NCBI GenBank assembly: GCA_964617875.1
Contig: CAZUAI010000048.1
Coordinates: forward strand, 1 to 43,222
Length of the DNA: 43,222 nucleotides
Source of the DNA: CAZMVY01 sp964617875
Lineage (GTDB): Bacteria; Planctomycetota; Phycisphaerae; UBA1845; PWPN01
Direction of reading: 5' to 3'
Both the position numbers and the translations under genes were made by a program. The notes under the pieces were generated by a model. That model saw only the letters and a program-made list of their open reading frames with translations. It did no database searches and had not been told where the DNA came from. Positions 25,109-33,400 of this stretch are shown here, piece by piece (positions within the stretch are counted from its first letter, which is position 1; each line of letters starts with the position of its first letter).

Positions 25109-26251
25109 ATGAAGCGTGTTCGTCTGCTTACACCGGGGCCGACGATGGTCCCGCAGGATGTACTGGCCGAGTTGGCCCGGCCGATGGGCCACCACCGGAC
25201 GGAGGACTTTCGCCGGATCCTCCGCGAGGTCACCGAGGGGCTGCAATACGTCTTCCAGACGAGGGCGCCGTGCCTGACGATCACGGGCAGCGGGACGGCG
25301 GCGATGGAGGCGGCGATCGTCTCGACGTGCGTTCCGGGCCGCAAGGCCCTCGTGGCCCGCAACGGGAAGTTCGCCGCGCGGTGGGCGGACGTGTGCGCGG
25401 CGTTCGGGATCGAGCACGTGCGATACGACCTCGAATGGGGCACGGCGCCGAAGGCGGAGCGGATCGCCGAATACCTGAGCGAGGATGCGTCGATCGGGTC
25501 CGTGATCGTGGTACACTGCGAGACCTCGACGGCGACGGCATGCGACCTGGAGGCGATCGCGAAGGTGACGCGGGAACGCGGCGTGCTGCTTATCGTGGAT
25601 GCGGTGGCATCGGCCGGCGCGCTGCCGATCCGCATGGACGCATGGGGGATCGACGTCGTTGCGACCGGTTCGCAGAAGGCGCTGATGCTCCCGCCGGGTC
25701 TCGGGTTCGTGGCCGTCGGCGAGCGGGCGTGGGCGGCGGCGGATTCGTTCCGCAGCCCGGCGTACTACCTGTGCCTGAAGGCGTACCGCAAGGCGCTGGC
25801 GGCGGATTTCGAGTCGGCGTATACGCCGGCGATTCCGCTGGTCGTGGCGGCGCGGAAGTCGCTGGCGGCGATTCGCGAAGAGGGGATCGAGGGGCTCTGG
25901 GCGAACAGCGCCCGGCTGGCGCGGGCGACACGGGCGGCGGGTCCGGCGATCGGGCTTTCGGTGTTCTCCCGGGAGCCGAGCGATTCGGTGACGGCGTTCT
26001 GCGTGCCCGAGGGGATCGACGACAAGGTTCTCCGCGGGCGGCTCCGCAAAGAGCACGGCGTGATGATCGCCGGGGGGCAGGGTCCGTTGTCGGGCCGGAT
26101 CGTGCGCATCGGCCACATGGGCCATGTGGACGCGGTCGATACGCTCGGGACGCTGGCGGCGATGGAACTGGTGCTCGCGTCGATGGGGCACGCGTTCGAC
26201 CTCGGCGCCGGCGTGAAGGCGGCGATGGAATCGCTGAAGGCGGCCGGCTGA
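25109..26251 (+). CDS. alanine-glyoxylate-type class V aminotransferase
   Basis: The protein (380 aa) begins LLTPGPTMVPQDVLAELARPMGHH, the family's opening TPGPT(x)VP and MxxH motifs. PLP pieces include ITGSGTAAMEAAI, VVHCETSTATACDLEAI, DAVASAGALP and the Schiff-base lysine in ATGSQKALMLPPGL (K190). Relatives are alanine/serine-glyoxylate aminotransferases, the 2-aminoethylphosphonate type, and the cyanobacterial 'soluble hydrogenase 42 kDa' group. Serine/alanine-glyoxylate transfer is the best guess. It is followed by a second PLP enzyme after a palindrome-rich 142-bp gap, so a two-gene unit is likely. Its ATG lies next to a TATAAT box. Confidence 0.85.
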   Translation: MKRVRLLTPGPTMVPQDVLAELARPMGHHRTEDFRRILREVTEGLQYVFQTRAPCLTITGSGTAAMEAAIVSTCVPGRKALVARNGKFAARWADVCAAFGIEHVRYDLEWGTAPKAERIAEYLSEDASIGSVIVVHCETSTATACDLEAIAKVTRERGVLLIVDAVASAGALPIRMDAWGIDVVATGSQKALMLPPGLGFVAVGERAWAAADSFRSPAYYLCLKAYRKALAADFESAYTPAIPLVVAARKSLAAIREEGIEGLWANSARLARATRAAGPAIGLSVFSREPSDSVTAFCVPEGIDDKVLRGRLRKEHGVMIAGGQGPLSGRIVRIGHMGHVDAVDTLGTLAAMELVLASMGHAFDLGAGVKAAMESLKAAG

Positions 26252-26289
26252 GCCGGGGATGCGTGATGCGTGAGGAGTCAACAGGCGGG

Positions 26290-26385
26290 CGAGCGTTCGC
26301 GACGGCGGATCCGCGGTCGCGAAGAACCGCTCCCTGCGGGGTTCGCAGGCCGGCGCGTCGCCGGCGTTCCGGGTTCTGCCGGCGA
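26290..26385. repeat. cluster of REP-like palindromes
   Basis: TTCGCGAC...GTCGCGAA (26296-26303 with 26316-26323) encloses the palindrome GCGGATCCGC. GAACC/GGTTC follows at about 26324-26345, then GCCGGCG-CGT-CGCCGGC. Three hairpins in under 100 bp lie between two PLP genes. They resemble REP elements and could set the relative transcript level of the two genes. Confidence 0.45.
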
Positions 26386-26393
26386 GGTGCGCT

Positions 26394-27263
26394 TTGAACA
26401 ACAACCGTCCGAAGGTTTGCCTGAACGGGGCGCTTGTGGATGCGGCGGCGGCTCGGGTCAGTGTGTTTGATGCGGCCCTGCTCCACGGGGTGGGCCTGTT
26501 CGAGACGCTGCGTGCGTACAACGGGGCGATCTTCCGGCTCGACGCCCACCTCGAACGGATGCGGCGGTCGGCCGAGGCGCTCAAGCTGCACGTCGCCGTC
26601 GATCTCGACCGCTGCCGGGAGGCCCTGCGGCAGGTGCTGGACGCGAACGGCCTTCGCGACGCCCGGCTCCGCCTGACCGTCACGCCCGGTCCGACGCCGT
26701 TGCCGGACGCAAACGAGGGGCCCGGGGAGCCGACGATCCTGGCGACGGCGACGGCGGTCGCCGCGTATCCGCAGGAGTACTACGACAAGGGCATGACGGT
26801 GCTGGTCTCGCACTGCCGTCAGTCGGCCGCGGACCCGACGGCGGGGCACAAGACGACATCGTACTGGCCGCGTCTGGCGGCGCTGCGAGAAGCGCACGAG
26901 AAGGGCTGCGGCGAGGCGCTCTGGTTCACGCCGGAGAACCTCCTCGCCGAAGGCTCGATCAGCAACGTCTTCGTCGTCCGCGACGGCGTCATCCGCACGC
27001 CGCCGGCCGGCACGCCGGTGCTGCCGGGCGTCGTTCGTGCGTTCATTCTCGAGGCCGCGGCCCGCGCCGGCCGTGAGGCCCAGGAGTCACCGCTGACGAT
27101 CCACGACCTGCTCGATGCGGACGAGGTATTCCTGACGAACTCGGTGATGGAGGTCATGCCCGTCTGCCGTGTGGAGCGGAAGCCTATCGGCGAGGAGAAG
27201 CCGGGGCCGGTCACCGCGTGGGCGGCGGAGCAGTACCGCGCCGCCGTGGCCGGGGGAGGGTGA
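26394..27263 (+). CDS. fold-type IV PLP enzyme (branched-chain aminotransferase / aminodeoxychorismate lyase family)
   Basis: The protein (289 aa) matches the IlvE/PabC family in length and motifs. They are CLNGALVDAAAARVSVFD, HGVGLFETLRAYNG, the lysine in AGHKTTSYW (K153), EALWFTPENLLAEGSISNVFVV and VLPGVVRAFILEAAARAG, then EVFLTNSVMEVMPV. Family members act either as branched-chain amino acid aminotransferases or as 4-amino-4-deoxychorismate lyase in folate synthesis. The LLAEGSISNVF segment does not settle which. TTG at 26394 is the likely start, with GAGGTG upstream. The stop codon lies in a G-rich tract (27252-27275). Confidence 0.85.
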   Translation: MNNNRPKVCLNGALVDAAAARVSVFDAALLHGVGLFETLRAYNGAIFRLDAHLERMRRSAEALKLHVAVDLDRCREALRQVLDANGLRDARLRLTVTPGPTPLPDANEGPGEPTILATATAVAAYPQEYYDKGMTVLVSHCRQSAADPTAGHKTTSYWPRLAALREAHEKGCGEALWFTPENLLAEGSISNVFVVRDGVIRTPPAGTPVLPGVVRAFILEAAARAGREAQESPLTIHDLLDADEVFLTNSVMEVMPVCRVERKPIGEEKPGPVTAWAAEQYRAAVAGGG

Positions 27264-27297
27264 GGAGGGTAAGGGAGGTGAAGGGGTGAGAAGGGTA
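27252..27297 (+). repeat. G-rich tract with a G-quadruplex motif
   Basis: GGGGG-A-GGG-TGAGGA-GGG-TAA-GGG satisfies four G-runs with loops of 1, 6 and 3. It covers the stop codon of the preceding gene and continues as purine-rich sequence to 27297. The end AGAAGGGTA resembles the tract at 33328-33360. Confidence 0.5.
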
Positions 27298-27317
27298 CCT
27301 GCGGCAGGAGCGCATGA

Positions 27318-28913
27318 ATGCCTGTCATGGACGTGCAATGGGTGGTCCGGCTGGCCGTGCTGGCGGCCGCCGCGAAGGCGCCGAAGGCCCCGCGGATCGT
27401 AGATACGATCCAGGCGTTCGGGGCGGACCAGCGCATCGTCGCGACGTACTACTACAACTGGTACGTCGATGGCCGTGCGTGCAAGTACCACGGCGCCGCG
27501 CCGCACGGGGGGGCGGTTGCGTCGGGCGATGCCGCGAACTGGCCCTGGGAGCCGTACTACCCGCCGCGGGACGAGCCCGGCGCCGCGATCTTCGGCCTGA
27601 ACGACCCGGCGGCGTGGTACAACAACCGGCTGCCCAACACGTCGAAATGGCCGGACTCGGACGACTGGCTGTACCACGTGGCGGAGCTGCGGGCGATGAA
27701 GTGGGCGGGCGTCGATCTGGTTTTCGTGGATACGTGGTGGCCGCACGATTTCGCGAAGGAGGACGGCGTCGAATCCGGGCCGGAGCCGACGGCCAGGCCG
27801 GCCGGCCGGAAGGGGCGCAGCTCCGGCGCGCCGGCCCGCCCGGCGCGGACGTCGGCGCGGAAGATCAAGAAGGGCTCGCCGTGCCCGGAACTGGCGGCAC
27901 TCTTCCGCGCGTGGAAGTACCTGGACCAGCGCGGCGAGCAGCCCGTCAAACTGGCGCCGCTGATCGAGACCCCGTCGTTTTCGAAGGCCGACGTGCGTGG
28001 CGCGCCGGACGGCAAGCCCGACCTGCTCTTCGAGCCGATCTGGACGTTCTATCGCCAGTTTCTCGGCGACGACGACCATCCGCCGAACATGCCCCGGCGG
28101 GCGATCGCCGCCATCACGGACAAGCGGAAGAACACGCGGCTGGTCGTCCATCTGTTCTACCCCCGGACGCAGGGGCAGCCGGAGAGCGAATGGATCAGCC
28201 GCTGGAACGCCGCGACGTTCCGCGACCTGCGGAGCCGCTTCCAGGGAATGACGGGCTACCCGCTCCACATCTGTGTGAACCAGCACCTGCACGGTCCGAC
28301 GTACGGGGGGTGGGACGGCGTGCAGGCCGACGGGAGCATCGTGGAGATCTCGCGGCGGGCCGGCATTGTGGACCAGGAGGTCACATGGCACGCCTCGCTG
28401 AACGGTCCGCGGATGCGCGAGGACTCGATCGCGATCGGCTACGGTTATTTCCGGGCGGAGGCGGACAAGCGCCCCGGCGGCGACGCGAGGAACGCGGACG
28501 GCTCGCCGGCGTATCCGCGCGCGTACCGCTATTTCCGGGAGGACGACAGGATCAGTTCGCCCGAGCGGCAGTGGCAGGAGGTGCTCAGCACGCCGGAGTG
28601 CTTCAAGAAGCACCTGCTGGTGCTCGAGAGCTGGAATGAACTGGTCGAGGGCACGCAACTCTCGCCGGCGAAGCCTAAGACACGGCAGGACGAGCAGGGC
28701 CACTACATCGACCGCTGGGGCGAGTCGCCGACGGCGTACCTCGAGCTGACGCGGAAGTACGTGGCGATGTGGAAGGGCAGCGGCGACGGCGCGGCCGAGC
28801 GGAGCGGCGACGAGAAGTCGCGGGCGACGGCCAGCCGGCCCGCGGCGGGCCCGACCGATGACAAGGCCGCCAGCAAGCCGGCGAAGCCGAAACGGCGGGC
28901 GAAGAGGCGGTGA
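27318..28913 (+). CDS. DUF5010/GH99-like putative glycosidase
   Basis: The protein (531 aa) has a weakly hydrophobic N terminus (VVRLAVLAAAAKAP) that may be a signal peptide. The body reads like the GH99-type TIM barrel seen in DUF5010 and related planctomycete proteins: RIVATYYYNWYVDG, a long WPWEPYYPPRDEPG loop, GVDLVFVDTWWPHD, PLIETPSFS, LVVHLFYPR, HICVNQHLHGPTYGGWDG, and LVLESWNELVEGT. An acidic pair in LESWNELVEG is a candidate active site, which is inference. The C terminus is Lys/Ala/Pro-rich. AGGAG precedes the ATG. Alternatively it is a non-catalytic barrel. Convergent with mqnE. Confidence 0.7.
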   Translation: MPVMDVQWVVRLAVLAAAAKAPKAPRIVDTIQAFGADQRIVATYYYNWYVDGRACKYHGAAPHGGAVASGDAANWPWEPYYPPRDEPGAAIFGLNDPAAWYNNRLPNTSKWPDSDDWLYHVAELRAMKWAGVDLVFVDTWWPHDFAKEDGVESGPEPTARPAGRKGRSSGAPARPARTSARKIKKGSPCPELAALFRAWKYLDQRGEQPVKLAPLIETPSFSKADVRGAPDGKPDLLFEPIWTFYRQFLGDDDHPPNMPRRAIAAITDKRKNTRLVVHLFYPRTQGQPESEWISRWNAATFRDLRSRFQGMTGYPLHICVNQHLHGPTYGGWDGVQADGSIVEISRRAGIVDQEVTWHASLNGPRMREDSIAIGYGYFRAEADKRPGGDARNADGSPAYPRAYRYFREDDRISSPERQWQEVLSTPECFKKHLLVLESWNELVEGTQLSPAKPKTRQDEQGHYIDRWGESPTAYLELTRKYVAMWKGSGDGAAERSGDEKSRATASRPAAGPTDDKAASKPAKPKRRAKRR

Positions 28914-28920
28914 GGGGCGA

Positions 28921-29033
28921 TCAGCACTGAGTGCTGAGGACTGAGCAACCTCCCCAGGGCCCCCCCGCAACCGGGGGGGGGCACAGCAACAGGCGAACGT
29001 TCTGGATCCCCGCTTGCGCGGGGATGACGGAGC
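28921..29033. repeat. three consecutive hairpins in a convergent gap
   Basis: TCAGCACT-G-AGTGCTGA (28921-28937), CCCCCCC-GCAACC-GGGGGGG (28960-28979) and ATCCCCGC-TTGC-GCGGGGAT (29006-29025). The last looks like the widespread REP type with 'GGATCCCCGC...GCGGGGATGACGG'. Any of these could terminate transcription of the convergent genes. Confidence 0.6.
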
Positions 29034-29113
29034 AACCGAGTCACCGAGTAACCGCGCAACGGACCAACGGAAGAACGGGATAACGGACGAACGGAACAAC
29101 GGACTAACGGACG
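29034..29113. repeat. ten-copy octamer tandem repeat
   Basis: The sequence divides into ten consecutive 8-mers: three of the AACCGAGT type and seven of the AACGGANN type, with AACGG strictly kept in the last seven. The array runs into the 3' end of mqnE and supplies its final codons and stop. Confidence 0.85.
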
Positions 29114-30276
29114 AAGGGCCGGTAGAGCGTGTCCCGTTCGACCGGCACGCAACCGGCCTCGAGGATCAGCCGTTTCAGCCGCTCGACCGTCATTTCCTGG
29201 TGCGTGGTGCCGCCGCCCTCGCGCTTCGTGATGTCGTACCAGACGACGGTGCCGTCGAGGTCATCGACGCCCCAGTTGAGGCTCACCTGCGCGAGCCTCT
29301 GGCCCAGCATGACCCAGAAGGCCTTGACGTGGGGGACGTTGTCGAGCATCAGCCGGGCGATGGCGAGGGTCTTGAGGTCGTCCAGTCCCGTGGTGCCGGG
29401 CAGGTGGCTCAGGGCGCTGCCCTCGGGGATGAAGGGAAGGGGGACGAAGCAGTTGAAGTGCGCCCGCCGTTCGCGGAGCGAGGCGTCCTGGTGCTCGCGC
29501 AGCTTGAGGATGTGGGCGATCCGCTCGGCCGGCCGTTCGATGTGGCCGTAGAGCATCGTCGCGTTCGAGAAGATGCCGAGTTCGTGCGCCGTCCGGTGGA
29601 CGTCGAACCAGCCCTGCTCGCCGACCTTGTTGCGGAAGGCCTCGTCGTGGACGCGGTCGTCGAAGATCTCGGCCCCGCCGCCGGGGAGGCTGCCGAGGCC
29701 GGCTTCGCGGAGCTGTTCGAGGACCTCGCGGATCGAGAGGCGCGGCCGGCTGATGCGCGAGAAGTGGATGATCTCGACGGCCGTGAACGCCTTGATGTGC
29801 ATCCCCGGGCAGGCGTCCCGGATGCCGCGGCAGATGTCCAGGTAATACGCGAACGGCAGCTTCGGGTGCAGCCCGCCGACGATGTGGACCTCGGTCGCGC
29901 CGCGGTCACGGGCCTCCGAGGCCAGGCGCACGATCTCCTCGACGGGCAGCACGTAGCCTCCGCCCGGATCGCTTTGGGCCGCGCGGCGGGCGTCATCCGG
30001 CGCGGCCTCGCGGTTCGTCGGCGCGTACGGCCGGCCGAATGAACAGAAGCGGCACCGCAGCACGCAGTAGTTCGTGTAGTTGATGTGGCGGTTGATGTTG
30101 TAGTATGCCGTGCGGCCGTGCAAGCGTTCGCGGACTTCGTTCGCCAGCCGGCCGACCGTAAAGATGTCCCGCGACTCGTAGAGCCGGATGCCGTCGTTGT
30201 GATCGAGCCGCCGCCCGGCGTGGACCTTCTCCGCGATATCCGCCAGGTCGCCGCCGATCGCCGCGCATGCCTCCAT
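29104..30276 (-). CDS. mqnE: aminofutalosine synthase MqnE (radical SAM)
   Basis: The protein (390 aa) carries the radical SAM cluster motif CVLRCRFC (Cys71, Cys75, Cys78) within NINRHINYTNYCVLRC. MqnE-specific sequence follows: EVHIVGGLHP, IKAFTAVEI, GLGSLPGGGAEIFDD, NATMLYGHIE, LDNVPHVKAFW and the closing VERDTLY. It joins SAM-derived adenosine to the carboxyvinyl-oxybenzoate made from chorismate, giving aminofutalosine in the futalosine menaquinone pathway. MqnC shares the fold but not the AEIF/ERDTLY pattern. No other mqn gene is in the window. ATG at 30276 lies eight bases after a TAGAAT box and looks leaderless. The last codons (FVR-stop) lie in an octamer tandem repeat. Confidence 0.92.
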   Translation of the reverse strand: MEACAAIGGDLADIAEKVHAGRRLDHNDGIRLYESRDIFTVGRLANEVRERLHGRTAYYNINRHINYTNYCVLRCRFCSFGRPYAPTNREAAPDDARRAAQSDPGGGYVLPVEEIVRLASEARDRGATEVHIVGGLHPKLPFAYYLDICRGIRDACPGMHIKAFTAVEIIHFSRISRPRLSIREVLEQLREAGLGSLPGGGAEIFDDRVHDEAFRNKVGEQGWFDVHRTAHELGIFSNATMLYGHIERPAERIAHILKLREHQDASLRERRAHFNCFVPLPFIPEGSALSHLPGTTGLDDLKTLAIARLMLDNVPHVKAFWVMLGQRLAQVSLNWGVDDLDGTVVWYDITKREGGGTTHQEMTVERLKRLILEAGCVPVERDTLYRPFVR

Positions 30277-30284
30277 GCCGGGCG

Positions 30285-30290
30285 ATTCTA
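30285..30290 (-). promoter_or_regulatory. -10 box TAGAAT, leaderless mqnE
   Basis: On the minus strand TAGAAT is followed by CGCCCGGC and then the mqnE ATG. No ribosome binding site can fit between. Confidence 0.45.
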
Positions 30291-30407
30291 TGCCGGTTGC
30301 CGCGACTTCGCGAATCCACGGCGTTTGAGCGGGTCGCCGCCTCGCGGCTCGTTCAGACACAGCGATTCTGCCGGGTGGCCAGCCCGAGGCGGCAGGTCTT
30401 GCCCGCT

Positions 30408-30500
30408 GGCGCGGGCGGCGACCATGCCCTACGTGTCTGGCGCGGGCGGCGACCATGCCCTACGTGTCTGGCGCGGGCGGCGACCGTGCCCTACGTGTCT
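30408..30500. repeat. 31-bp tandem repeat, three copies
   Basis: Units at 30408-30438, 30439-30469 and 30470-30500 start GGCGCGGGCGGCGACC and end CCCTACGTGTCT. Units 1 and 2 are identical; unit 3 has one change (ATG to GTG). There are no spacers, so this is not a CRISPR array. It lies between the aas-like gene and mqnE. Confidence 0.9.
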
Positions 30501-30613
30501 GCGGCCGTGCCGTGCATGCCACAGCCGGCTCCGGGGCGATCCTCCCCGCGGGACTCCGGGCCGGGCGGGCGGACGGAGCCGCCGTCCCGCGGGCCGCGAA
30601 TGACCGACGTCAG

Positions 30614-33274
30614 TTACCGGCCGAGCATGTCCCGCAGCGCCCGGTAGTCCGTCTTGCCCGTGCCGAGCACGGGGATTCGTTCGACGCGCACGACCCTCGT
30701 GATGTTGTGCAAGGGCGACAGGCCCGAGTCGCGGATGTGCCGGTTGACGTCCTGCCGGTCGATGTCTCGCGTGGTGAACAGGACGAGTTCGGGGCGGCTT
30801 TCGTCGGGGGTGGCCTCGACGGCGAGCGCCGGCCCCTCGTCGCCCTCGCCGGGACAGAGCGATTCCAGCACCGCCTCGACGGCCGGCAGCGAGATCATCT
30901 CGCCGCCGCGCTTCACAAACCGTTTCAGCCGCCCACGGAAAGTCAGCACGCCTTCGGCATCGCGGCTGACCAGGTCGCCCGTGCGATACCAGAGGCGGCC
31001 GTCGTGCTCGACGAACGGCGACGCGCCGCCGCCGAGGTAGCCCGCGAAGACGCTCGGTCCGCGAACGAGCAGCAGCCCGGTCCGGCCCTCGCCGACGGGC
31101 TGGGCCGTGTCCACGTCAACGATGGCGTGCTCGACCGACGGCAGCGGCAGCCCGATCGTGAACGGGCGCACGCACCCGTCGCGGTTGGCCGCGACGACCG
31201 GGGAGCACTCGGTAATGCCGTAGCCCTCGAGGATCACCGCGCGGGGGCAGCTTTGCGCGAGGGCCTCGTAGACCCGCTGGGGGCACTTTTCCGCGCCGGT
31301 GACGGCCAGGCGCAACGACGCGAGCTGCCCTTCGCCCGCGGCCCGCACGATCCCGTTCAGGAACGTGGGCGTGCCGACGAGGATGCTCACGCCGTACGCC
31401 TCGATCATCTTCGCGAGGACCGCGCCGTCCGTCGGGTTCGGGTGATAGACCGTGCGGATGCCGACGGTCAGCGGGGCGAGCATGTTGACGGTCAGCCCGA
31501 ACGAGTGGAACGGGGGCAGCATGCCCAGGAGGCGGTCGCTCTCCCGCAAGGCGACAATCGTGGCGATGTCGCCGAGGTTCGTCAGGACGTTCGTGTGCGA
31601 GAGCGGGACGACCTTCGGCAGCGTTTCCGAGCCGCTCGTGAAGAGCACGACGGCGGTTTCGGGGACCCGTGCGCCGGCCAGCGACGCCCACGTCGTCCGC
31701 GCGCGCAGCCACGCCCACAGCCGCGCCGGCCGTGAGATCGCCCGGCCGACGTCCTCCAGGCAGACGAGGCGGTCCTTCAGTGCGGCCAGGTCCGTGCCCA
31801 GCGACTCGAGCCGGCCGACGAACACGCGTGAGGTCAGGACCCGCCGCACCTCGGCGACATCCAATCCGTGCAAGGTGTTCCGGGCGCCGGCGGTCCAGTT
31901 GACCATCACGGGCGTCTTGCCGGCGAAGAGCGACGCGAGATAGACGATGTCGGCCCCGACCGACGCGGGGAGCAGGATCCCCACGCGCTCGCCCGGCAGC
32001 CGCTCGATGTGCGGCCGTAGGGCGAGGATCGCCGTCACGAGGTCGCGGAAGGTCTTTGCCCCGCCGGTCTGGTCGGCGACGATCACCTGGTCGGGCCGCC
32101 GGCGGGCCTGATACAGGAAGGCTTCGGTCACCGTGCGCCCCGACGGCGGGGCGAGCCGCGCATCGCCGCGCCGGCGAAACCACCTGGGCGGTACGGGCTT
32201 GAGCATCGCCGGGGCGGACGATATCGACTCGCCGCACGCGGCCAGCAGGACATCGCCGACCGTCTTGAGCGAGTACACGTCGGCGTTGAACCCGAATTCG
32301 TTCGCGAGCCACAGGACCAGGTCGGCCCGCGCGAGGCTGTCCATGCCGAGGTCGTGGGCGAGCCGCTCGTCGTCGCCGAGCCGCGCGCGGCCGGTTGCCT
32401 GCCGCAGGTAGGCCGTGACGAGCTGCCGCGTGGCCTCGGGGACGTCGGCCGAACTGCCCGCAAGCCGCGGCGGCGACGGATCGGGCAACGTCAGGGTCCC
32501 GCCGCGCTCCCAGTGCGTGTAGGGGACGTACGTGTTCGGTGGGGCGACGCGGTTGTAGTAGTCTTCGAGGAAGCGGTTGATCGCGTTCCGGTCGGAATGC
32601 CGCGGCAGGTCCTCCGGCTCATGCAGCTCGACGTGGACGTGTCGCCGTGGCGAGAAGAACAGGCCGTTGAGCACGAGCGACCGGACCGCCCTGCGAAGCA
32701 CGCGACCCACGCCGGGGACGCCGCCGGCGGCGTAACTGAAGGCGCTGCCCCACAGGCCGGTGGTGCGGATGAGCACCACGCGGACGTCGGGGCACTGACG
32801 AAGGATGGATTCGACCGCGCTGTTGCCTCGCAGATCCTCGAACCGGGAACGGTACACGTGCCCGGACGGATAGAGCAGCAGATTGTCGCCGCGCCGCAGG
32901 GCATCGACGCACCTGCCCACCGCCGCCGTCACCTGTTCGCGAACGCCCGGGCCGTGCCGTGCGAGGTCGGGGACCAGGAGGGCGTTCATCCGGCGAACCA
33001 TCCATCGAATGAAAAAGCGGTCTGCCTGATCCGCGTCGGCAAGGACCCGCGGAGCGAATTGCCTGTGCAAATAGGCCAACAGGATTACAGGGTCGATGTA
33101 TGCGGGGTGATTGGCCAGGAAGAGGATGCCGGTGGTGCCTCTTCGGGCGACGGCTTCAACGCCTTCGAAGCGAATGCGATACCGCAGGCGAAGCAACCAG
33201 CGGATCCCCTCGCGAATGACGGCATCAAGCGGGCGACGCCTGACGGCGACGCGACTGGTCCCGTTGGAAGCCAC
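30614..33274 (-). CDS. acyltransferase - acyl carrier protein - AMP-ligase fusion (Aas-like)
   Basis: The protein has 886 residues in three parts. Residues about 20-230 are a PlsC-type acyltransferase with NHPAYIDP (His56-x4-Asp61) and LLLYPSGHVYRS. Residues about 290-360 are an acyl carrier domain with DLGMDSLARADLV (Ser for phosphopantetheine). The rest is an adenylate-forming ligase: LFTSGSETLPKVVPLSH, GYGITECSPV, YRTGDLVSRD, and the catalytic Lys in GTGKTDYR. It could activate a fatty acid, hold it on its own carrier and pass it to a lysophospholipid, as in E. coli Aas but with an added ACP. A GTG at 33274 fits both the domain start and a -10 box. Cytoplasmic membrane face likely. Confidence 0.88.
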   Translation of the reverse strand: MASNGTSRVAVRRRPLDAVIREGIRWLLRLRYRIRFEGVEAVARRGTTGILFLANHPAYIDPVILLAYLHRQFAPRVLADADQADRFFIRWMVRRMNALLVPDLARHGPGVREQVTAAVGRCVDALRRGDNLLLYPSGHVYRSRFEDLRGNSAVESILRQCPDVRVVLIRTTGLWGSAFSYAAGGVPGVGRVLRRAVRSLVLNGLFFSPRRHVHVELHEPEDLPRHSDRNAINRFLEDYYNRVAPPNTYVPYTHWERGGTLTLPDPSPPRLAGSSADVPEATRQLVTAYLRQATGRARLGDDERLAHDLGMDSLARADLVLWLANEFGFNADVYSLKTVGDVLLAACGESISSAPAMLKPVPPRWFRRRGDARLAPPSGRTVTEAFLYQARRRPDQVIVADQTGGAKTFRDLVTAILALRPHIERLPGERVGILLPASVGADIVYLASLFAGKTPVMVNWTAGARNTLHGLDVAEVRRVLTSRVFVGRLESLGTDLAALKDRLVCLEDVGRAISRPARLWAWLRARTTWASLAGARVPETAVVLFTSGSETLPKVVPLSHTNVLTNLGDIATIVALRESDRLLGMLPPFHSFGLTVNMLAPLTVGIRTVYHPNPTDGAVLAKMIEAYGVSILVGTPTFLNGIVRAAGEGQLASLRLAVTGAEKCPQRVYEALAQSCPRAVILEGYGITECSPVVAANRDGCVRPFTIGLPLPSVEHAIVDVDTAQPVGEGRTGLLLVRGPSVFAGYLGGGASPFVEHDGRLWYRTGDLVSRDAEGVLTFRGRLKRFVKRGGEMISLPAVEAVLESLCPGEGDEGPALAVEATPDESRPELVLFTTRDIDRQDVNRHIRDSGLSPLHNITRVVRVERIPVLGTGKTDYRALRDMLGR

Positions 33275-33282
33275 GCGGACAC

Positions 33283-33288
33283 TGTATA
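33283..33288 (-). promoter_or_regulatory. -10 box TATACA for the acyltransferase-ligase gene
   Basis: TATACA on the minus strand lies eight bases before the GTG at 33274. It is back-to-back with the LON gene promoter on the other strand. Confidence 0.35.
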
Positions 33289-33327
33289 CAGGGGCGTTGC
33301 GCGCCGCAACGCGGGGAACGCGGAAGA

Positions 33328-33358
33328 GGGGTGTAAAGGGTGTGAGGGGTGGGAAGGG
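33328..33358 (+). repeat. G-quadruplex motif in the divergent promoter region
   Basis: GGGG-TGTAAA-GGG-TGTGA-GGGG-T-GGG-AA-GGG has five G-runs with short loops. It lies between the two divergent promoters and resembles the tract at 27252-27297. Confidence 0.5.
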
Positions 33359-33387
33359 TATCCCTGCGAACCGGGACCCGGTACGTC

Positions 33388-33393
33388 TATAAT
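33388..33393 (+). promoter_or_regulatory. -10 box TATAAT, leaderless LON gene
   Basis: A perfect TATAAT lies seven bases before the ATG at 33401, again without room for a ribosome binding site. Confidence 0.5.
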
Positions 33394-33400
33394 AGAAGCG

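Noticed and set aside
30408..30500. CRISPR array
   Set aside because: The 31-bp units are directly adjacent with no spacers, and no cas gene is present.
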